In this document: positions 50,262 to 58,614 of the stretch, piece by piece
Layout of the letters: every line of letters begins with the position of its first letter
Position numbering within the stretch: position 1 is the stretch's first letter
Made by a program: the position numbers and the translations under genes
Notes under the pieces: generated by a model
Told to the model about the DNA's origin: nothing
Database searches by the model: none
The model's input: only the letters and a program-made list of their open reading frames with translations
DNA from: Paradesertivirga superstes
GTDB lineage: Bacteria; Bacteroidota; Bacteroidia; Sphingobacteriales; Sphingobacteriaceae
Length of the DNA: 64,000 bases
Reading direction: 5' to 3'
Assembly: GCF_037622515.1 (NCBI RefSeq)
Contig: NZ_JBBJCN010000003.1
Location: 496,001 to 560,000 of the forward strand

Positions 50262-51812
50262 CTATAACTTGATTTCTTCGTCCTTAGAATTGAGGAAGTG
50301 AAATTCTGTCAGATAGTAAGAAGGTTCCCCTTTTACTTTGATCCATTTACTAAAATTAAAGAACCATTTCCACTGGCGTGAATAAATTCCTTTTTTAATA
50401 TATGCTTCGATATAGGGATGCACGCAAAGCGTAATATTTTTTTCATTCTGCTCATTAAGGATATAATTGAGATTATTTTCAATGTCATCCATCAGAATTA
50501 TGCTGGCCTTAATTTCACCTGTGCCGTCGCAAGCAGGACATTTTTCATTCGTCACGATATTCATCTCCGGACGAACTCTTTGTCTGGTTATTTGAACAAG
50601 GCCAAATTTACTAGGGGGCAAAATAGTATGCTTGGCACGATCAAGTGTCATTTGCTCCCTTAAATACTCGAACAATTCTTTCCGATTGGTAGGTTTATGC
50701 ATATCGATAAAATCGATCACTACAATTCCCCCCATATCTCGCAAGCGTAATTGCCTGGCAATTTCTTTAGCCGCCTCCTTATTTACCTGAAAAGCGTTTT
50801 CTTCCTGATTCTCCGGATGTGCAGTACGATTACCGCTGTTTACATCAATTACGTGTAAAGCTTCTGTATGTTCTACAACCAAATACGCGCCACCTGGCAG
50901 GTTTACGGTTTTACCAAATGCCCCTTTGATCTGTTTGTCAACTCCAAAATGCTCAAATATCGGTTCGCGCTGTTTATAGAACTTTACTATGCGTTCTAAC
51001 TCAGGTGAAATCCCTTGAATATAAGAGCGCACTTCTTCGTAAATAGAAGCATCATTTACATGGATATTTGTAAAATCAGCATTAAGCAGATCACGTAAAA
51101 TGGTTGAAGCTCTTCCCATTTCACCTAAAATCTTTTTAGAAGGCTCCGTTAACGGAAGTCTGCTTGTAAAGGATTCCCACTTTGCAATCAGATCGAGTAA
51201 GTCTTTTTGTAATTCAGCAACCCCTTTCCCTTCAGAAACAGTACGAATAATAACACCAAAGTTTTTTGGTTTAATGCTTTCAACAATCTTTTTAAGACGA
51301 TTTCTTTCGCTATTATTTTTTATTTTTTTCGAAATAGAAATTACATCAGAAAAAGGCACTAATACAACAAACCTTCCTGCTATAGAAAGATCGGAGCTTA
51401 GTCGCGGGCCCTTTGTTGAAATTGGTTCTTTAGCGATCTGAACCGGCAATAACATATTGCGATTCAGGATCTCGGAAATTTTGCCGGATTTGTTTATGTC
51501 CTCTTCCAGCTTAAAACTATTTAGCAGTTTCTCTTTGTAACTGCCATTCTTTACAATCTTAGTCAGCTTTACAAGCGACTGTACCTGAGGCCCCAGGTCA
51601 AGATAATGCAAAAAAGCATCTTTTTCATATCCAACATCCACAAAAGCAGCATTTAGCCCAGGCATGATCTTTTTTATCCGCCCAAGGTAAATATCACCAA
51701 CAGCATAATTGTTGTTAATGTGCTCAGTGTTGAGTTCTACGAGTTGCTTATCCTGCAGTAAAGCTATAGTCACCCCGTTGGGGGTTGAATTGATGATTAA
51801 TTCTTTTACCAA
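50262..51812 (-). CDS. rng: Ribonuclease E/G family endoribonuclease
   Basis: 516 residues, RNase G-size. It has an S1 domain (AVGDIYLGRIKKIMPGLNAAFVDVGYEKDAFLHYLDLGPQ) and the catalytic region with HVIDVNSGNRT and GGIVVIDFIDMHKPTNR (two metal-binding Asp). A zinc-link-like CPACDGTG follows. The start is TTG (51812, MVKELIINSTPNG), since no ATG exists nearby and the family begins here. A GC-rich hairpin lies 15 nt upstream. No long RNase E-type degradosome tail. Confidence 0.93.
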   Translation of the reverse strand: MVKELIINSTPNGVTIALLQDKQLVELNTEHINNNYAVGDIYLGRIKKIMPGLNAAFVDVGYEKDAFLHYLDLGPQVQSLVKLTKIVKNGSYKEKLLNSFKLEEDINKSGKISEILNRNMLLPVQIAKEPISTKGPRLSSDLSIAGRFVVLVPFSDVISISKKIKNNSERNRLKKIVESIKPKNFGVIIRTVSEGKGVAELQKDLLDLIAKWESFTSRLPLTEPSKKILGEMGRASTILRDLLNADFTNIHVNDASIYEEVRSYIQGISPELERIVKFYKQREPIFEHFGVDKQIKGAFGKTVNLPGGAYLVVEHTEALHVIDVNSGNRTAHPENQEENAFQVNKEAAKEIARQLRLRDMGGIVVIDFIDMHKPTNRKELFEYLREQMTLDRAKHTILPPSKFGLVQITRQRVRPEMNIVTNEKCPACDGTGEIKASIILMDDIENNLNYILNEQNEKNITLCVHPYIEAYIKKGIYSRQWKWFFNFSKWIKVKGEPSYYLTEFHFLNSKDEEIKL

Positions 51813-51827
51813 CAGCTATTCTTTTAT

Positions 51828-51842
51828 GGCGGTGGTGCCGCC
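51828..51842 (-). promoter_or_regulatory. GC-rich hairpin just upstream of rng
   Basis: GGCGG (51828-51832) pairs with CCGCC (51838-51842) around a 5-nt loop, 15 nt before the rng TTG. A second hairpin (ACCTCC/GGAGGT, 51879-51903) lies farther upstream. RNase E is known to autoregulate through hairpins in its own 5' UTR; the parallel is inference. Confidence 0.35.
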
Positions 51843-51908
51843 CGGGTACAACACGAAAAAATGAATAATAACACAAGAACCTCCTATCGCGAAGCGTGGA
51901 GGTAATAA

Positions 51909-51978
51909 AGTTAATTAGTGCATAGCACATTAGTTAACTAGTATAGAACCAATTAACTAATGCCTAACGACTAATAAA
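51909..51978. repeat. TTAACTAAT-type degenerate repeats upstream of rng
   Basis: Alternating direct and inverted copies of a short AT-rich unit: GTTAATTAGTGC, GCACATTAGTTAAC, ATTAACTAATG, CTAACGACTAAT. Located between the small basic protein gene and rng. Possibly a dispersed intergenic repeat. Confidence 0.35.
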
Positions 51979-52068
51979 CTATTTTTTCTTATGTCTATTT
52001 TTTCTTAAACGCTTTTTACGTTTGTGAGTAGCCATTTTATGTCTTTTTCTTTTTTTACCGCTTGGCAT
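51979..52068 (-). CDS. 29-residue basic ribosome-associated-type protein (AURKAIP1/COX24 domain)
   Basis: Short gene read by eye. The product starts MPSGKKRKRHKMATHKRKKR and ends RLRKNRHKKK; more than half the residues are Lys or Arg. This matches the tiny AURKAIP1/COX24-domain proteins conserved in Bacteroidota and related in pattern to the small ribosomal protein bS22 of mycobacteria. A 30S-associated role is likely but inferred. It lies 30 nt after the TPR gene in HU-TPR-this gene-rng. Confidence 0.8.
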   Translation of the reverse strand: MPSGKKRKRHKMATHKRKKRLRKNRHKKK

Positions 52069-52098
52069 AGCTTTTAGTTTTTAAAATGTTTTATTTGA

Positions 52099-52929
52099 TT
52101 ATTTCTTTAATTCTTGAATTTTACCGTCAACATACCTGGTCAGATTCGGGTCAGCTGCGAGCTCCTTACTTTTTTCATAAGCAGTTATTGCTTCACCTTT
52201 TTGTCCGAGATTTTCGTAGGCCGAGGCCAAATAAAACCATGCGTCTGGCGTAGGTTTTACCTCAATTACTGTTTTGAATCTGTTGACTGCTTTATCAAAT
52301 TGGCCAGACTTAATTGAGAATAATCCCAAATTTAAATTGGCCTTAACGTTTTTGGGATCCTGCTTAACAACTTCTAAAAGAAGCGTGATTCCCTGCATTG
52401 GATTTGGTGTTCCGCTTACATAAGCAACCCCCAAACCCGTTTTAGCATCTAAGCTTCCCGATTGTAATTCCAGGGCTTTTTGATACGATTCTATAGCTTT
52501 CTGCACCAGGGCAGGTTGTATCAAGCTATCTTTTTCTGATTGATAGGCGTCAGTAAACAGATCTCCTGCCTTTATCCAATCAGAATAATTGTTGCCAGCC
52601 TTAGCAAGCAATTCAAAATAAAAAGCACCCGGCGCAGGCTGATTTACATCATCCCACTTTGCTGCAAGTTGCTTTTGCAAATTTAATTTTTCGGTAGCAT
52701 CAGCTGATTTTAGCTGATTTTCAAGATCACTGATTTGCTGCGCTAAATTAGCATTAAGACTTTGTTTACCCGTTTCGGAAGCGGATTCGATTGTTAAAAC
52801 TGAAGCTTTTGTTTCTCCAACTTCAGCGGAATGATCTTCTTCTTTAACTAATCCCTTAATATCTAAAGAAAGCAAAAGCCCCATTAGCACAACTACTAAT
52901 CCGATAACCGCTATTTGCTTTCTGTTCAT
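52099..52929 (-). CDS. TPR-repeat protein with N-terminal membrane anchor
   Basis: 276 residues. An N-terminal signal anchor (about 6-22) precedes a coiled-coil-prone stretch (LAQQISDLENQLKSADATEKLNLQKQLAAKWDD) and tetratricopeptide repeats (ALVQKAIESYQKALELQSGSLDAKTGLGVAY; VKANLNLGLFSIKSGQFDKAVNRFKTVIEVKP; AWFYLASAYENLGQKGEAITAYEKSKELAAD). Likely a periplasm-facing scaffold. It starts 6 nt after the HU gene, so it is cotranscribed with it. Confidence 0.88.
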   Translation of the reverse strand: MNRKQIAVIGLVVVLMGLLLSLDIKGLVKEEDHSAEVGETKASVLTIESASETGKQSLNANLAQQISDLENQLKSADATEKLNLQKQLAAKWDDVNQPAPGAFYFELLAKAGNNYSDWIKAGDLFTDAYQSEKDSLIQPALVQKAIESYQKALELQSGSLDAKTGLGVAYVSGTPNPMQGITLLLEVVKQDPKNVKANLNLGLFSIKSGQFDKAVNRFKTVIEVKPTPDAWFYLASAYENLGQKGEAITAYEKSKELAADPNLTRYVDGKIQELKK

Positions 52930-52935
52930 TTGATA

Positions 52936-53265
52936 TTAAGCTTCTGCACCAGCCGCTTCTTTAGCTGCTGCTTCTAACTTTGTAACATTACCGTTTTTAA
53001 CTTTTTCAACAAACACTTTAGCAGGCTTGAAACTTGGAACGAAATGTTCCGGGATAATAATGGCCGTGTTTTTTGAAATGTTACGTGCTGTTTTTGTCGC
53101 TCTCTTTTTCACTACAAAGCTCCCAAAACCTCTTACATACACATTTTCACCTTCTACCATTGAGGTTTTCACCACTTTAAAAAACGCTTCTACCGCTTCT
53201 TGTACATCTAACTTCTCAATTCCAGTCTTACTAGATATCTCTGCGATAATTTCTGCTTTAGTCAT
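52936..53265 (-). CDS. HU/IHF-family histone-like DNA-binding protein
   Basis: 109 residues, with KAEIIAEISSKTGIEKLDVQEAVEAFFKVVKTSMVEGENVYVRGFGSFVVKKRATKTARN and the DNA-arm region IIIPEHFVPSFKPAKVFVEKVK of the HU/IHF family. A short Ala/Glu-rich tail is added. It bends and packages DNA. Divergent from mutY; a consensus -7 box TACTTTTG (53323-53316) lies 50 nt upstream. Confidence 0.95.
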   Translation of the reverse strand: MTKAEIIAEISSKTGIEKLDVQEAVEAFFKVVKTSMVEGENVYVRGFGSFVVKKRATKTARNISKNTAIIIPEHFVPSFKPAKVFVEKVKNGNVTKLEAAAKEAAGAEA

Positions 53266-53423
53266 GTCTAAATTAATTAAACTTTATTCGTAAACACTTA
53301 ATTGTTTTGGGGTTGCAAAAGTATTGCTTTAAATCGAATTCATGAAATAAAACAAAAAATTATTCCTGCAACATTGTATTTATACGTAATTACCTTTGCA
53401 AAATTGTTTTAACAGATTGCTAA

Positions 53424-54473
53424 ATGAGTTTTATTAGAGAGGTTATTGAGTGGTATAATATCCATAAACGTGACTTGCCCTGGAGAAAAACAACAGACCC
53501 ATATATCATTTGGCTATCTGAAGTTATTTTACAGCAAACCCGTGTAGATCAGGGCTTACCTTACTTCTATCGCTTTGCTGAAAAATACCCTGAAGTATCT
53601 GATTTCGCATCTGCCAGCGAAGATGAAATTTTAAATTTGTGGCAAGGCTTAGGATATTACTCACGCGGAAGAAACATGCATCGCACCGCACAAATTGTCA
53701 TGGAAGATCATGCAGGTTATTTTCCTAAAACATACGATGAACTTATTAAACTAAAAGGGATTGGAGAATATACTGCTGCAGCAATTTCCTCATTTGCAGC
53801 TAATGAGGTTAAAGCAGTGGTTGACGGGAATGTGTTCCGGGTTCTGGCCAGATATTTTGGAATTGCTGAACCAATCAACACGTCAAAAGCTAAAAAAACC
53901 TTCACCAAAATAGCAAATGAAGTTATTGATGATGCAAATCCAGCATTGAGCAACCAGGCATTAATGGAGTTTGGGTCGTTACAGTGCAAGCCGAAAAAAC
54001 CCCTTTGTTCAAATTGCCCCTTACAGAATAGCTGCCATGCTTATAAATACAATCTGACTGATACACTTCCTGTAAAATTAAAAAAGACAGCTGTTCGGAA
54101 TCGTTATTTTAATTACATCGTTTTTATAAAGGACGAAAAAATATTAATGAACAAAAGAGGGCCGAATGATATCTGGCAAAACCTGCATGAATTTCCCCTA
54201 ATAGAAACTGAAGATCTGAAGAATGCGTCAGATATAGTTACAGATGGTGAATTTCAGAAGCACTTTGGAAGTGTTGAAATTAAATCCGTGGAAGGCCCGA
54301 TTAAACACCTGTTAAGTCATCAAAAGATACACGCCCAATTTATAATAATTGACAAGGTAAAGAAGGGTATCAACTTTGCAGATAATAACTGGTTTTATAC
54401 GGATTTTAGTACTTTGGATAAGCTTGCCCAGCCAAAATTAATTTTTGCTTTCCTGAAAAAATTCCTACCTTGA
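53424..54473 (+). CDS. mutY: A/G-specific adenine glycosylase
   Basis: Removes adenine opposite 8-oxoguanine. The 349-residue protein has the HhH-GPD core (SEVILQQTRVDQGLPYF, LKGIGEYTAAAISSFA, VVDGNVFRVL with the catalytic Asp), a 4Fe-4S cluster at C188, C195, C198 and C204 (C-x6-C-x2-C-x5-C), and a C-terminal NUDIX-like 8-oxoG recognition domain. A TACCTTTG -7 box (53391-53398) lies 25 nt upstream. Followed by ssb 28 nt later. Confidence 0.96.
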   Translation: MSFIREVIEWYNIHKRDLPWRKTTDPYIIWLSEVILQQTRVDQGLPYFYRFAEKYPEVSDFASASEDEILNLWQGLGYYSRGRNMHRTAQIVMEDHAGYFPKTYDELIKLKGIGEYTAAAISSFAANEVKAVVDGNVFRVLARYFGIAEPINTSKAKKTFTKIANEVIDDANPALSNQALMEFGSLQCKPKKPLCSNCPLQNSCHAYKYNLTDTLPVKLKKTAVRNRYFNYIVFIKDEKILMNKRGPNDIWQNLHEFPLIETEDLKNASDIVTDGEFQKHFGSVEIKSVEGPIKHLLSHQKIHAQFIIIDKVKKGINFADNNWFYTDFSTLDKLAQPKLIFAFLKKFLP

Positions 54474-54501
54474 AACCTGATTTACTTATAAAATTATTTT
54501 C

Positions 54502-54945
54502 ATGTCAGGAGTTAACAAAGTTATTTTAATTGGACATTTAGGTAAGGACCCTGAAGTCCGTCATCTTGAAGGCGGTGCTACTTTAGTTAATTTCCCTTTA
54601 GCCACCTCCGAAACCTATAATAAAGACGGCAAAAAGGTTGAACAAACAGAATGGCACAATATTGTTATGTGGCGCGGACTTGCAGATGTAGCTGCTAAAT
54701 TTCTTCAAAAAGGAAAACAAGTTTATATTGAAGGAAAACTCCGTAGCAGAACCTATGAAGATAAAGAAGGAAATAAAAGATATGTTACCGAAATTGTAGC
54801 AGAAAACTTCACAATGCTTGGTCGTAAAAATGAAAACGAATACAGCAATGGCAATACCCAAAATTCAAACAACCAAAATTCCGTAAAAAACGAAGAACAA
54901 ATGGTTGATTTTCACGAAGATGGCTCTGACGATTTGCCATTCTAA
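54502..54945 (+). CDS. ssb: Single-stranded DNA-binding protein
   Basis: 147 residues. An N-terminal OB fold (VNKVILIGHLGKDPEVRHLEGGATLVNFPLATSETYN, TEWHNIVMWRGLADVAAKFLQKGKQVYIEGKLRSRTYEDKEGNKRYVTEIVAENFTMLG) is followed by a flexible Asn-rich tail and the acidic C-terminal tip DGSDDLPF that docks partner proteins. Probably cotranscribed with mutY. Confidence 0.97.
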   Translation: MSGVNKVILIGHLGKDPEVRHLEGGATLVNFPLATSETYNKDGKKVEQTEWHNIVMWRGLADVAAKFLQKGKQVYIEGKLRSRTYEDKEGNKRYVTEIVAENFTMLGRKNENEYSNGNTQNSNNQNSVKNEEQMVDFHEDGSDDLPF

Positions 54946-54950
54946 AGACC

Positions 54951-54985
54951 ACTCATTCAGCAAGTTACACCTTAACTGAATGAGT
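54951..54985 (+). terminator. Hairpin after ssb
   Basis: Perfect 10-bp inverted repeat ACTCATTCAG / CTGAATGAGT with a 15-nt loop, 5 nt after the ssb stop. The T tract is interrupted. Confidence 0.55.
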
Positions 54986-55076
54986 AATTCCTTCCTTTTT
55001 CACAGGCATTATCTCTGTTACTGGAAAACATACATTAAATTTACATTACCTATTATGTAACTTAACTTTTATTCGA

Positions 55077-55084
55077 TACTTTTG
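55077..55084 (+). promoter_or_regulatory. -7 promoter box of the arginine operon leader
   Basis: TACTTTTG matches TAnnTTTG exactly. It lies about 290 nt upstream of the first arg-operon gene, giving an unusually long 5' leader that holds an upstream ORF and two terminator-like hairpins. No clear -33 TTTG is seen. Confidence 0.5.
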
Positions 55085-55127
55085 CATGCTTTAAACCTTT
55101 TAATACACTGTAAGTCAAAGCATAGAA

Positions 55128-55262
55128 ATGAACGTATCAAACTACATAACTACAACTTCCACTCCATACAAAAATGGGTATGTGAGCTGTATGGTACGTG
55201 AGAAAAACACTACTGAACGTTTGGTTTTAAGGCACCGACGACCGTTCATGCCCAGGGTTTGA
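55128..55262 (+). CDS. Arg-rich upstream ORF in the arginine operon leader
   Basis: 44-residue ORF beginning about 40 nt after the predicted transcription start. Six of its last 21 residues are Arg, ending RLVLRHRRPFMPRV. Position (just before the arginine operon) and composition suggest an arginine-sensing leader peptide. The Arg codons are mixed AGG, CGA and CGT. The mechanism is less clear than for the trp leader: the Arg-rich end is about 70-100 nt from the hairpins at 55328-55368. Confidence 0.4.
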   Translation: MNVSNYITTTSTPYKNGYVSCMVREKNTTERLVLRHRRPFMPRV

Positions 55263-55327
55263 TTTCCAACTCTCTACCTGGTTCCGAATAATCGGAATAG
55301 ATAAACAACAAATTTTCTTTAAAACTG

Positions 55328-55368
55328 TAAAAGCTTAATGCTTTTTTATCCGTAAAGCGGATTTTTTT
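55328..55368 (+). terminator. Tandem terminator-like hairpins before the arginine operon
   Basis: Two adjacent intrinsic-terminator-like structures: AAAAGC/GCTTTT (55329-55334 with 55340-55345) with T6, and ATCCG/CGGAT (55348-55352 with 55358-55362) with T7. The second ends 6 nt before the ATG of the first operon gene. GCTTT (55340-55344) and AAAGC (55354-55358, bridging the two) can pair instead and would disrupt both. Stems are short. Confidence 0.45.
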
Positions 55369-55374
55369 AATAAA

Positions 55375-56067
55375 ATGAACGAAAACGATTTCTCTATAGT
55401 AGTAGCATCTGAAGCCCATATCAAATATGCGCAACAGATTTGTGATGAAATGGCCGAATCAGCTAAAGCTCGTGGAACCGGTATCGCAAAAAGAAGTCCA
55501 GACTATGTGGGCAACAAAATGTGTGAAGGGAAAGCGGTTATTGCTTTGCATAAGGATGGCACGTGGGCGGGGTTTTGCTATATCGAAACCTGGGATGGCG
55601 AATTTGTAGCTAACTCTGGCTTAATAGTGAATCCCATTTACCGCAAAGCAGGACTAGCCAAAGCAATTAAAAAAAGAATCTTCAATCTGTCAAGGGAAAA
55701 ATATCCTGATGCAAAGATATTCGGCTTAACTACCGGCTTGGCGGTAATGAAGATAAATTCTGAATTAGGCTACGAACCGGTAACCTATTCTGAGCTTACC
55801 AAAGACGAAAATTTCTGGAGCGGCTGCAAAAGTTGCGTCAACTTCGACATATTAACCATGAAAGAACGTAAAAACTGTCTCTGTACAGCAATGCTTTACG
55901 ATCCGGTTGAGAAGAAAAAAGATGCCGAAGAAGCTGCAGAAAAAGCACAAAAAGAGATGACTCATAAAGCTTCTTTACTTGAGCGAATTGAGGAATCTAT
56001 TAAAAAATCTCTAAAAAGCGTTATTTCATATATTAATCTTGTTCCTGATACTTACACCAATAAATAA
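55375..56067 (+). CDS. GNAT-family acyltransferase, candidate N-acyl-glutamate synthase
   Basis: 230 residues. A GNAT core (AGFCYIETWDGEFVANSGLIVNPIYRKAGLAKAIKKRIFNLSREKYPDAKIFGLTTGLAVMKINSELGYEPV) is followed by a Cys-containing segment (SGCKSCVNFDILTMKERKNCLC) and a charged helical tail. As the first gene of the arginine operon, and with no other ArgA/ArgJ in view, it probably makes N-acetyl- or N-succinyl-glutamate. That is inference from position. Its stop overlaps the argG ATG by one base. Confidence 0.8.
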   Translation: MNENDFSIVVASEAHIKYAQQICDEMAESAKARGTGIAKRSPDYVGNKMCEGKAVIALHKDGTWAGFCYIETWDGEFVANSGLIVNPIYRKAGLAKAIKKRIFNLSREKYPDAKIFGLTTGLAVMKINSELGYEPVTYSELTKDENFWSGCKSCVNFDILTMKERKNCLCTAMLYDPVEKKKDAEEAAEKAQKEMTHKASLLERIEESIKKSLKSVISYINLVPDTYTNK

Positions 56068-57281
56068 TGAAGAAAAAAGTTGTTTTAGCCTTTAGCGGCG
56101 GTTTAGATACATCATATTGTGCCATTTACCTAACTAGAGACTTGGATCTTGAAGTACACTCTGTAATTGTTGATACAGGTGGTTTTAGTAAAGAGGAACT
56201 TGTTCAGATTGAAAAAAGAGCCTACTCATTAGGGGTTACATCTCATCACGCGGTAGATGCGGTGAAAGGCTATTACGAAAGTTCTATCCGTTTCCTGATT
56301 TATGGAAACGTATTGAAAAACAACACCTATCCGCTTTCAGTGAGTGCAGAACGCGTTACCCAGGCTACTGCCATTGCTGAATATGCAAAAGAAATTGGTG
56401 CCGATTTTGTTGCTCATGGTTCAACCGGAGCTGGAAATGATCAGGTACGTTTTGATATGATATTTAATATCCTTTGCCCTGAAGTGGGGATCATTACTCC
56501 TATTCGCGATTTAAAATTATCCCGCGAGGCAGAAATCAAGTATTTAAAGAAACATGGCGTTGAATTTAATTTCGAAAAAGCCCAGTATTCTATTAACAAA
56601 GGTATCTGGGGAACTTCTGTAGGAGGAAAAGAAACGCTTTCTTCAAAAGGAATTTTACCCGAAGAAGCATGGCCTACCCAGGTAACTAAAACGGATACGG
56701 AGCAGGTTGAACTTGAATTTAAAAAGGGGGAACTTATTGCCATCAATGGTCAGCAATACAATCATCCTGTTGAGGCCATTCAGGCTTTACAGGCTTTGAC
56801 GGGCCCTTACGGAATTGGCCGTGATATACATATTGGTGATACTATTATCGGCATTAAAGGTCGGGTAGGATTCGAAGCTGCGGCACCAATGGTTATCATA
56901 AAAGCTCACCATACTTTAGAAAAACATACGCTTACTAAATGGCAGTTAAGCTGGAAGGACCAGTTGGCAATGTTTTATGGTAACTGGATGCACGAAGGGC
57001 AGTTCCATGATCCGGTTATGCGTAATATTGAGGCTTTCTTTACTGATACTCAGAAAACAGTTTCTGGTAAAGTCTTTATTCAATTAATGCCTTATCGTTT
57101 TCAGATTATCGGAATTGAGTCAGAACATGATTTAATGTCAAGTAAGTTTGGAAGCTACGGTGAAATGAATGAAGGTTATACCGGAGAAGATGTAAAAGGC
57201 TTTTCTAAAATTTTCGGCAACCAGGTAAAAATTTACCATAAAGTTAATCAGGACTCGGCAGCACTTGTGAACTCTAAATAA
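56067..57281 (+). CDS. argG: Argininosuccinate synthase
   Basis: Joins citrulline and aspartate with ATP. The 404-residue protein has the N-type ATP-pyrophosphatase loop SGGLDTS (10-16), AHGSTGAGNDQVRFD, and the late TGPYGIGRDIHIGDTIIGIKGR and KWQLSWKDQLAMFYGNWMHEGQFHDPV motifs. Translationally coupled to the upstream GNAT gene (TAATG overlap) and followed by argC after 59 nt. Confidence 0.97.
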   Translation: MKKKVVLAFSGGLDTSYCAIYLTRDLDLEVHSVIVDTGGFSKEELVQIEKRAYSLGVTSHHAVDAVKGYYESSIRFLIYGNVLKNNTYPLSVSAERVTQATAIAEYAKEIGADFVAHGSTGAGNDQVRFDMIFNILCPEVGIITPIRDLKLSREAEIKYLKKHGVEFNFEKAQYSINKGIWGTSVGGKETLSSKGILPEEAWPTQVTKTDTEQVELEFKKGELIAINGQQYNHPVEAIQALQALTGPYGIGRDIHIGDTIIGIKGRVGFEAAAPMVIIKAHHTLEKHTLTKWQLSWKDQLAMFYGNWMHEGQFHDPVMRNIEAFFTDTQKTVSGKVFIQLMPYRFQIIGIESEHDLMSSKFGSYGEMNEGYTGEDVKGFSKIFGNQVKIYHKVNQDSAALVNSK

Positions 57282-57340
57282 CAAAGGCAGAGCAAAATTA
57301 TCTCGATCATTTCACTACTATTAAAAATAAATCAAAACGA

Positions 57341-58324
57341 ATGAAAATTAAGGCAGGTGTTGTTGGCGGCGCCGGATATACAGGAGGAGAACTGCTTCGA
57401 ATCCTCATAAATCACCCTGATGTTGATATTACCTTTATTCATAGCAACAGCAACGCCGGCAATTACATTTATGATGTTCATACCGACTTAATAGGTGATA
57501 CAGATCTAAAATTTACCGGAGAGCTTTCCCAGGATATTGATGTTTTGTTCTTATGTGTAGGACATGGAGATGCAAAGAAATTTTTAGACGCAAATCCTGT
57601 AGACAATGGAATTAAAATCATCGATCTGAGTCAGGATTTTCGTTTAACGAAAAGCGCGCAACTCGGTTCCAGGCAGTTCATCTACGGCCTTCCTGAGCTT
57701 AATAAGGAAACGATTAAATCTGCTAAAAACATAGCAAACCCCGGATGTTTTGCAACATGTATCCAATTAGCCTTATTGCCACTGGCTAAAGCAGGCTTGT
57801 TAAAAAATGAAGTTCACATTTCTGCAACTACAGGTTCAACCGGAGCAGGTCAGGGCTTATCTGCAACATCACATTTTAGCTGGAGAAATAATAACCTTTC
57901 AGTTTATAAAGCTTTCGGCCATCAGCATTTAAAGGAAATAACTGAATCTTTGCAAAAAGCGGGTTCTCCTCTAGGATCTGAGGGATTAAATTTCATTCCA
58001 TACCGGGGAGATTTCCCAAGAGGAATAATGGCGTCTATATACACTGAATGTGATCTGAGCCAGGAAGCATTGGACGATCTATATCAACAATATTATGCTG
58101 AACATGAGTTTACACATGTCAGTAAAAAAAACATCGATTTGAAACAGGTAGTCAATACAAACAAATGCCTGATTCATGTCGAGAAACATGGAAACAAAGT
58201 CATGATACTAAGTATCATTGATAATTTATTAAAAGGAGCATCCGGACAAGCTGTTCAAAATATGAACCTAATGTTCGGACTAGACGAAAGAGCGGGATTG
58301 AAGTTGAAGGCAGCAGCGTTTTGA
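57341..58324 (+). CDS. argC: N-acyl-gamma-glutamyl-phosphate reductase
   Basis: Third step of arginine synthesis. The 327-residue protein has the NADP-binding start AGVVGGAGYTGGELLRIL, the catalytic Cys in NPGCFATC (C136), GSTGAGQ and NVFIPYRGDFPRGI-like NFIPYRGDFPRGIM. Whether it acts on the acetyl or succinyl substrate cannot be read directly; the nearby transcarbamylase favours succinyl. A 290-bp spacer with inverted repeats separates it from argD. Confidence 0.96.
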   Translation: MKIKAGVVGGAGYTGGELLRILINHPDVDITFIHSNSNAGNYIYDVHTDLIGDTDLKFTGELSQDIDVLFLCVGHGDAKKFLDANPVDNGIKIIDLSQDFRLTKSAQLGSRQFIYGLPELNKETIKSAKNIANPGCFATCIQLALLPLAKAGLLKNEVHISATTGSTGAGQGLSATSHFSWRNNNLSVYKAFGHQHLKEITESLQKAGSPLGSEGLNFIPYRGDFPRGIMASIYTECDLSQEALDDLYQQYYAEHEFTHVSKKNIDLKQVVNTNKCLIHVEKHGNKVMILSIIDNLLKGASGQAVQNMNLMFGLDERAGLKLKAAAF

Positions 58325-58328
58325 GCAG

Positions 58329-58602
58329 AAAGGTGAAAGCATAAAGCTCGGCATGATACGTTTTCAAAAAGAACTGCTTATTCTATTCCGATGATATTAT
58401 TGAAGGCTGGGAAAGCATGCTGAAAAGGATTTTACGAATTTGATGAGTGGAATATTGGTGTTTGTTTTCCAAAGATTTAAATTAAATACCTGAAGAGCTA
58501 TATATAAATATAAACAATGAAGTAAATCAGGTGAAAGCAATGCTTATGGCTTAATTAAGTCTATATGCGGCTAGGAGTTTTATGCTTTTAGCTTTCACCT
58601 TT
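58329..58602. repeat. Inverted-repeat-bounded segment between argC and argD
   Basis: AAAGGTGAAAGC (58329-58340) and its exact reverse complement GCTTTCACCTTT (58591-58602) bound about 250 bp without a gene. Beyond the 12-bp match the arms share ATAAA-type sequence, offset by a 7-nt insertion. Inside are only short broken reading frames (for example a run with YSDDIIEGWESMLKRIL before a stop). It looks like a decayed insertion. The right arm covers an in-frame extension of argD and rules out the ATG at 58582. Confidence 0.5.
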
Positions 58603-58614
58603 AACCCTGGTAAA

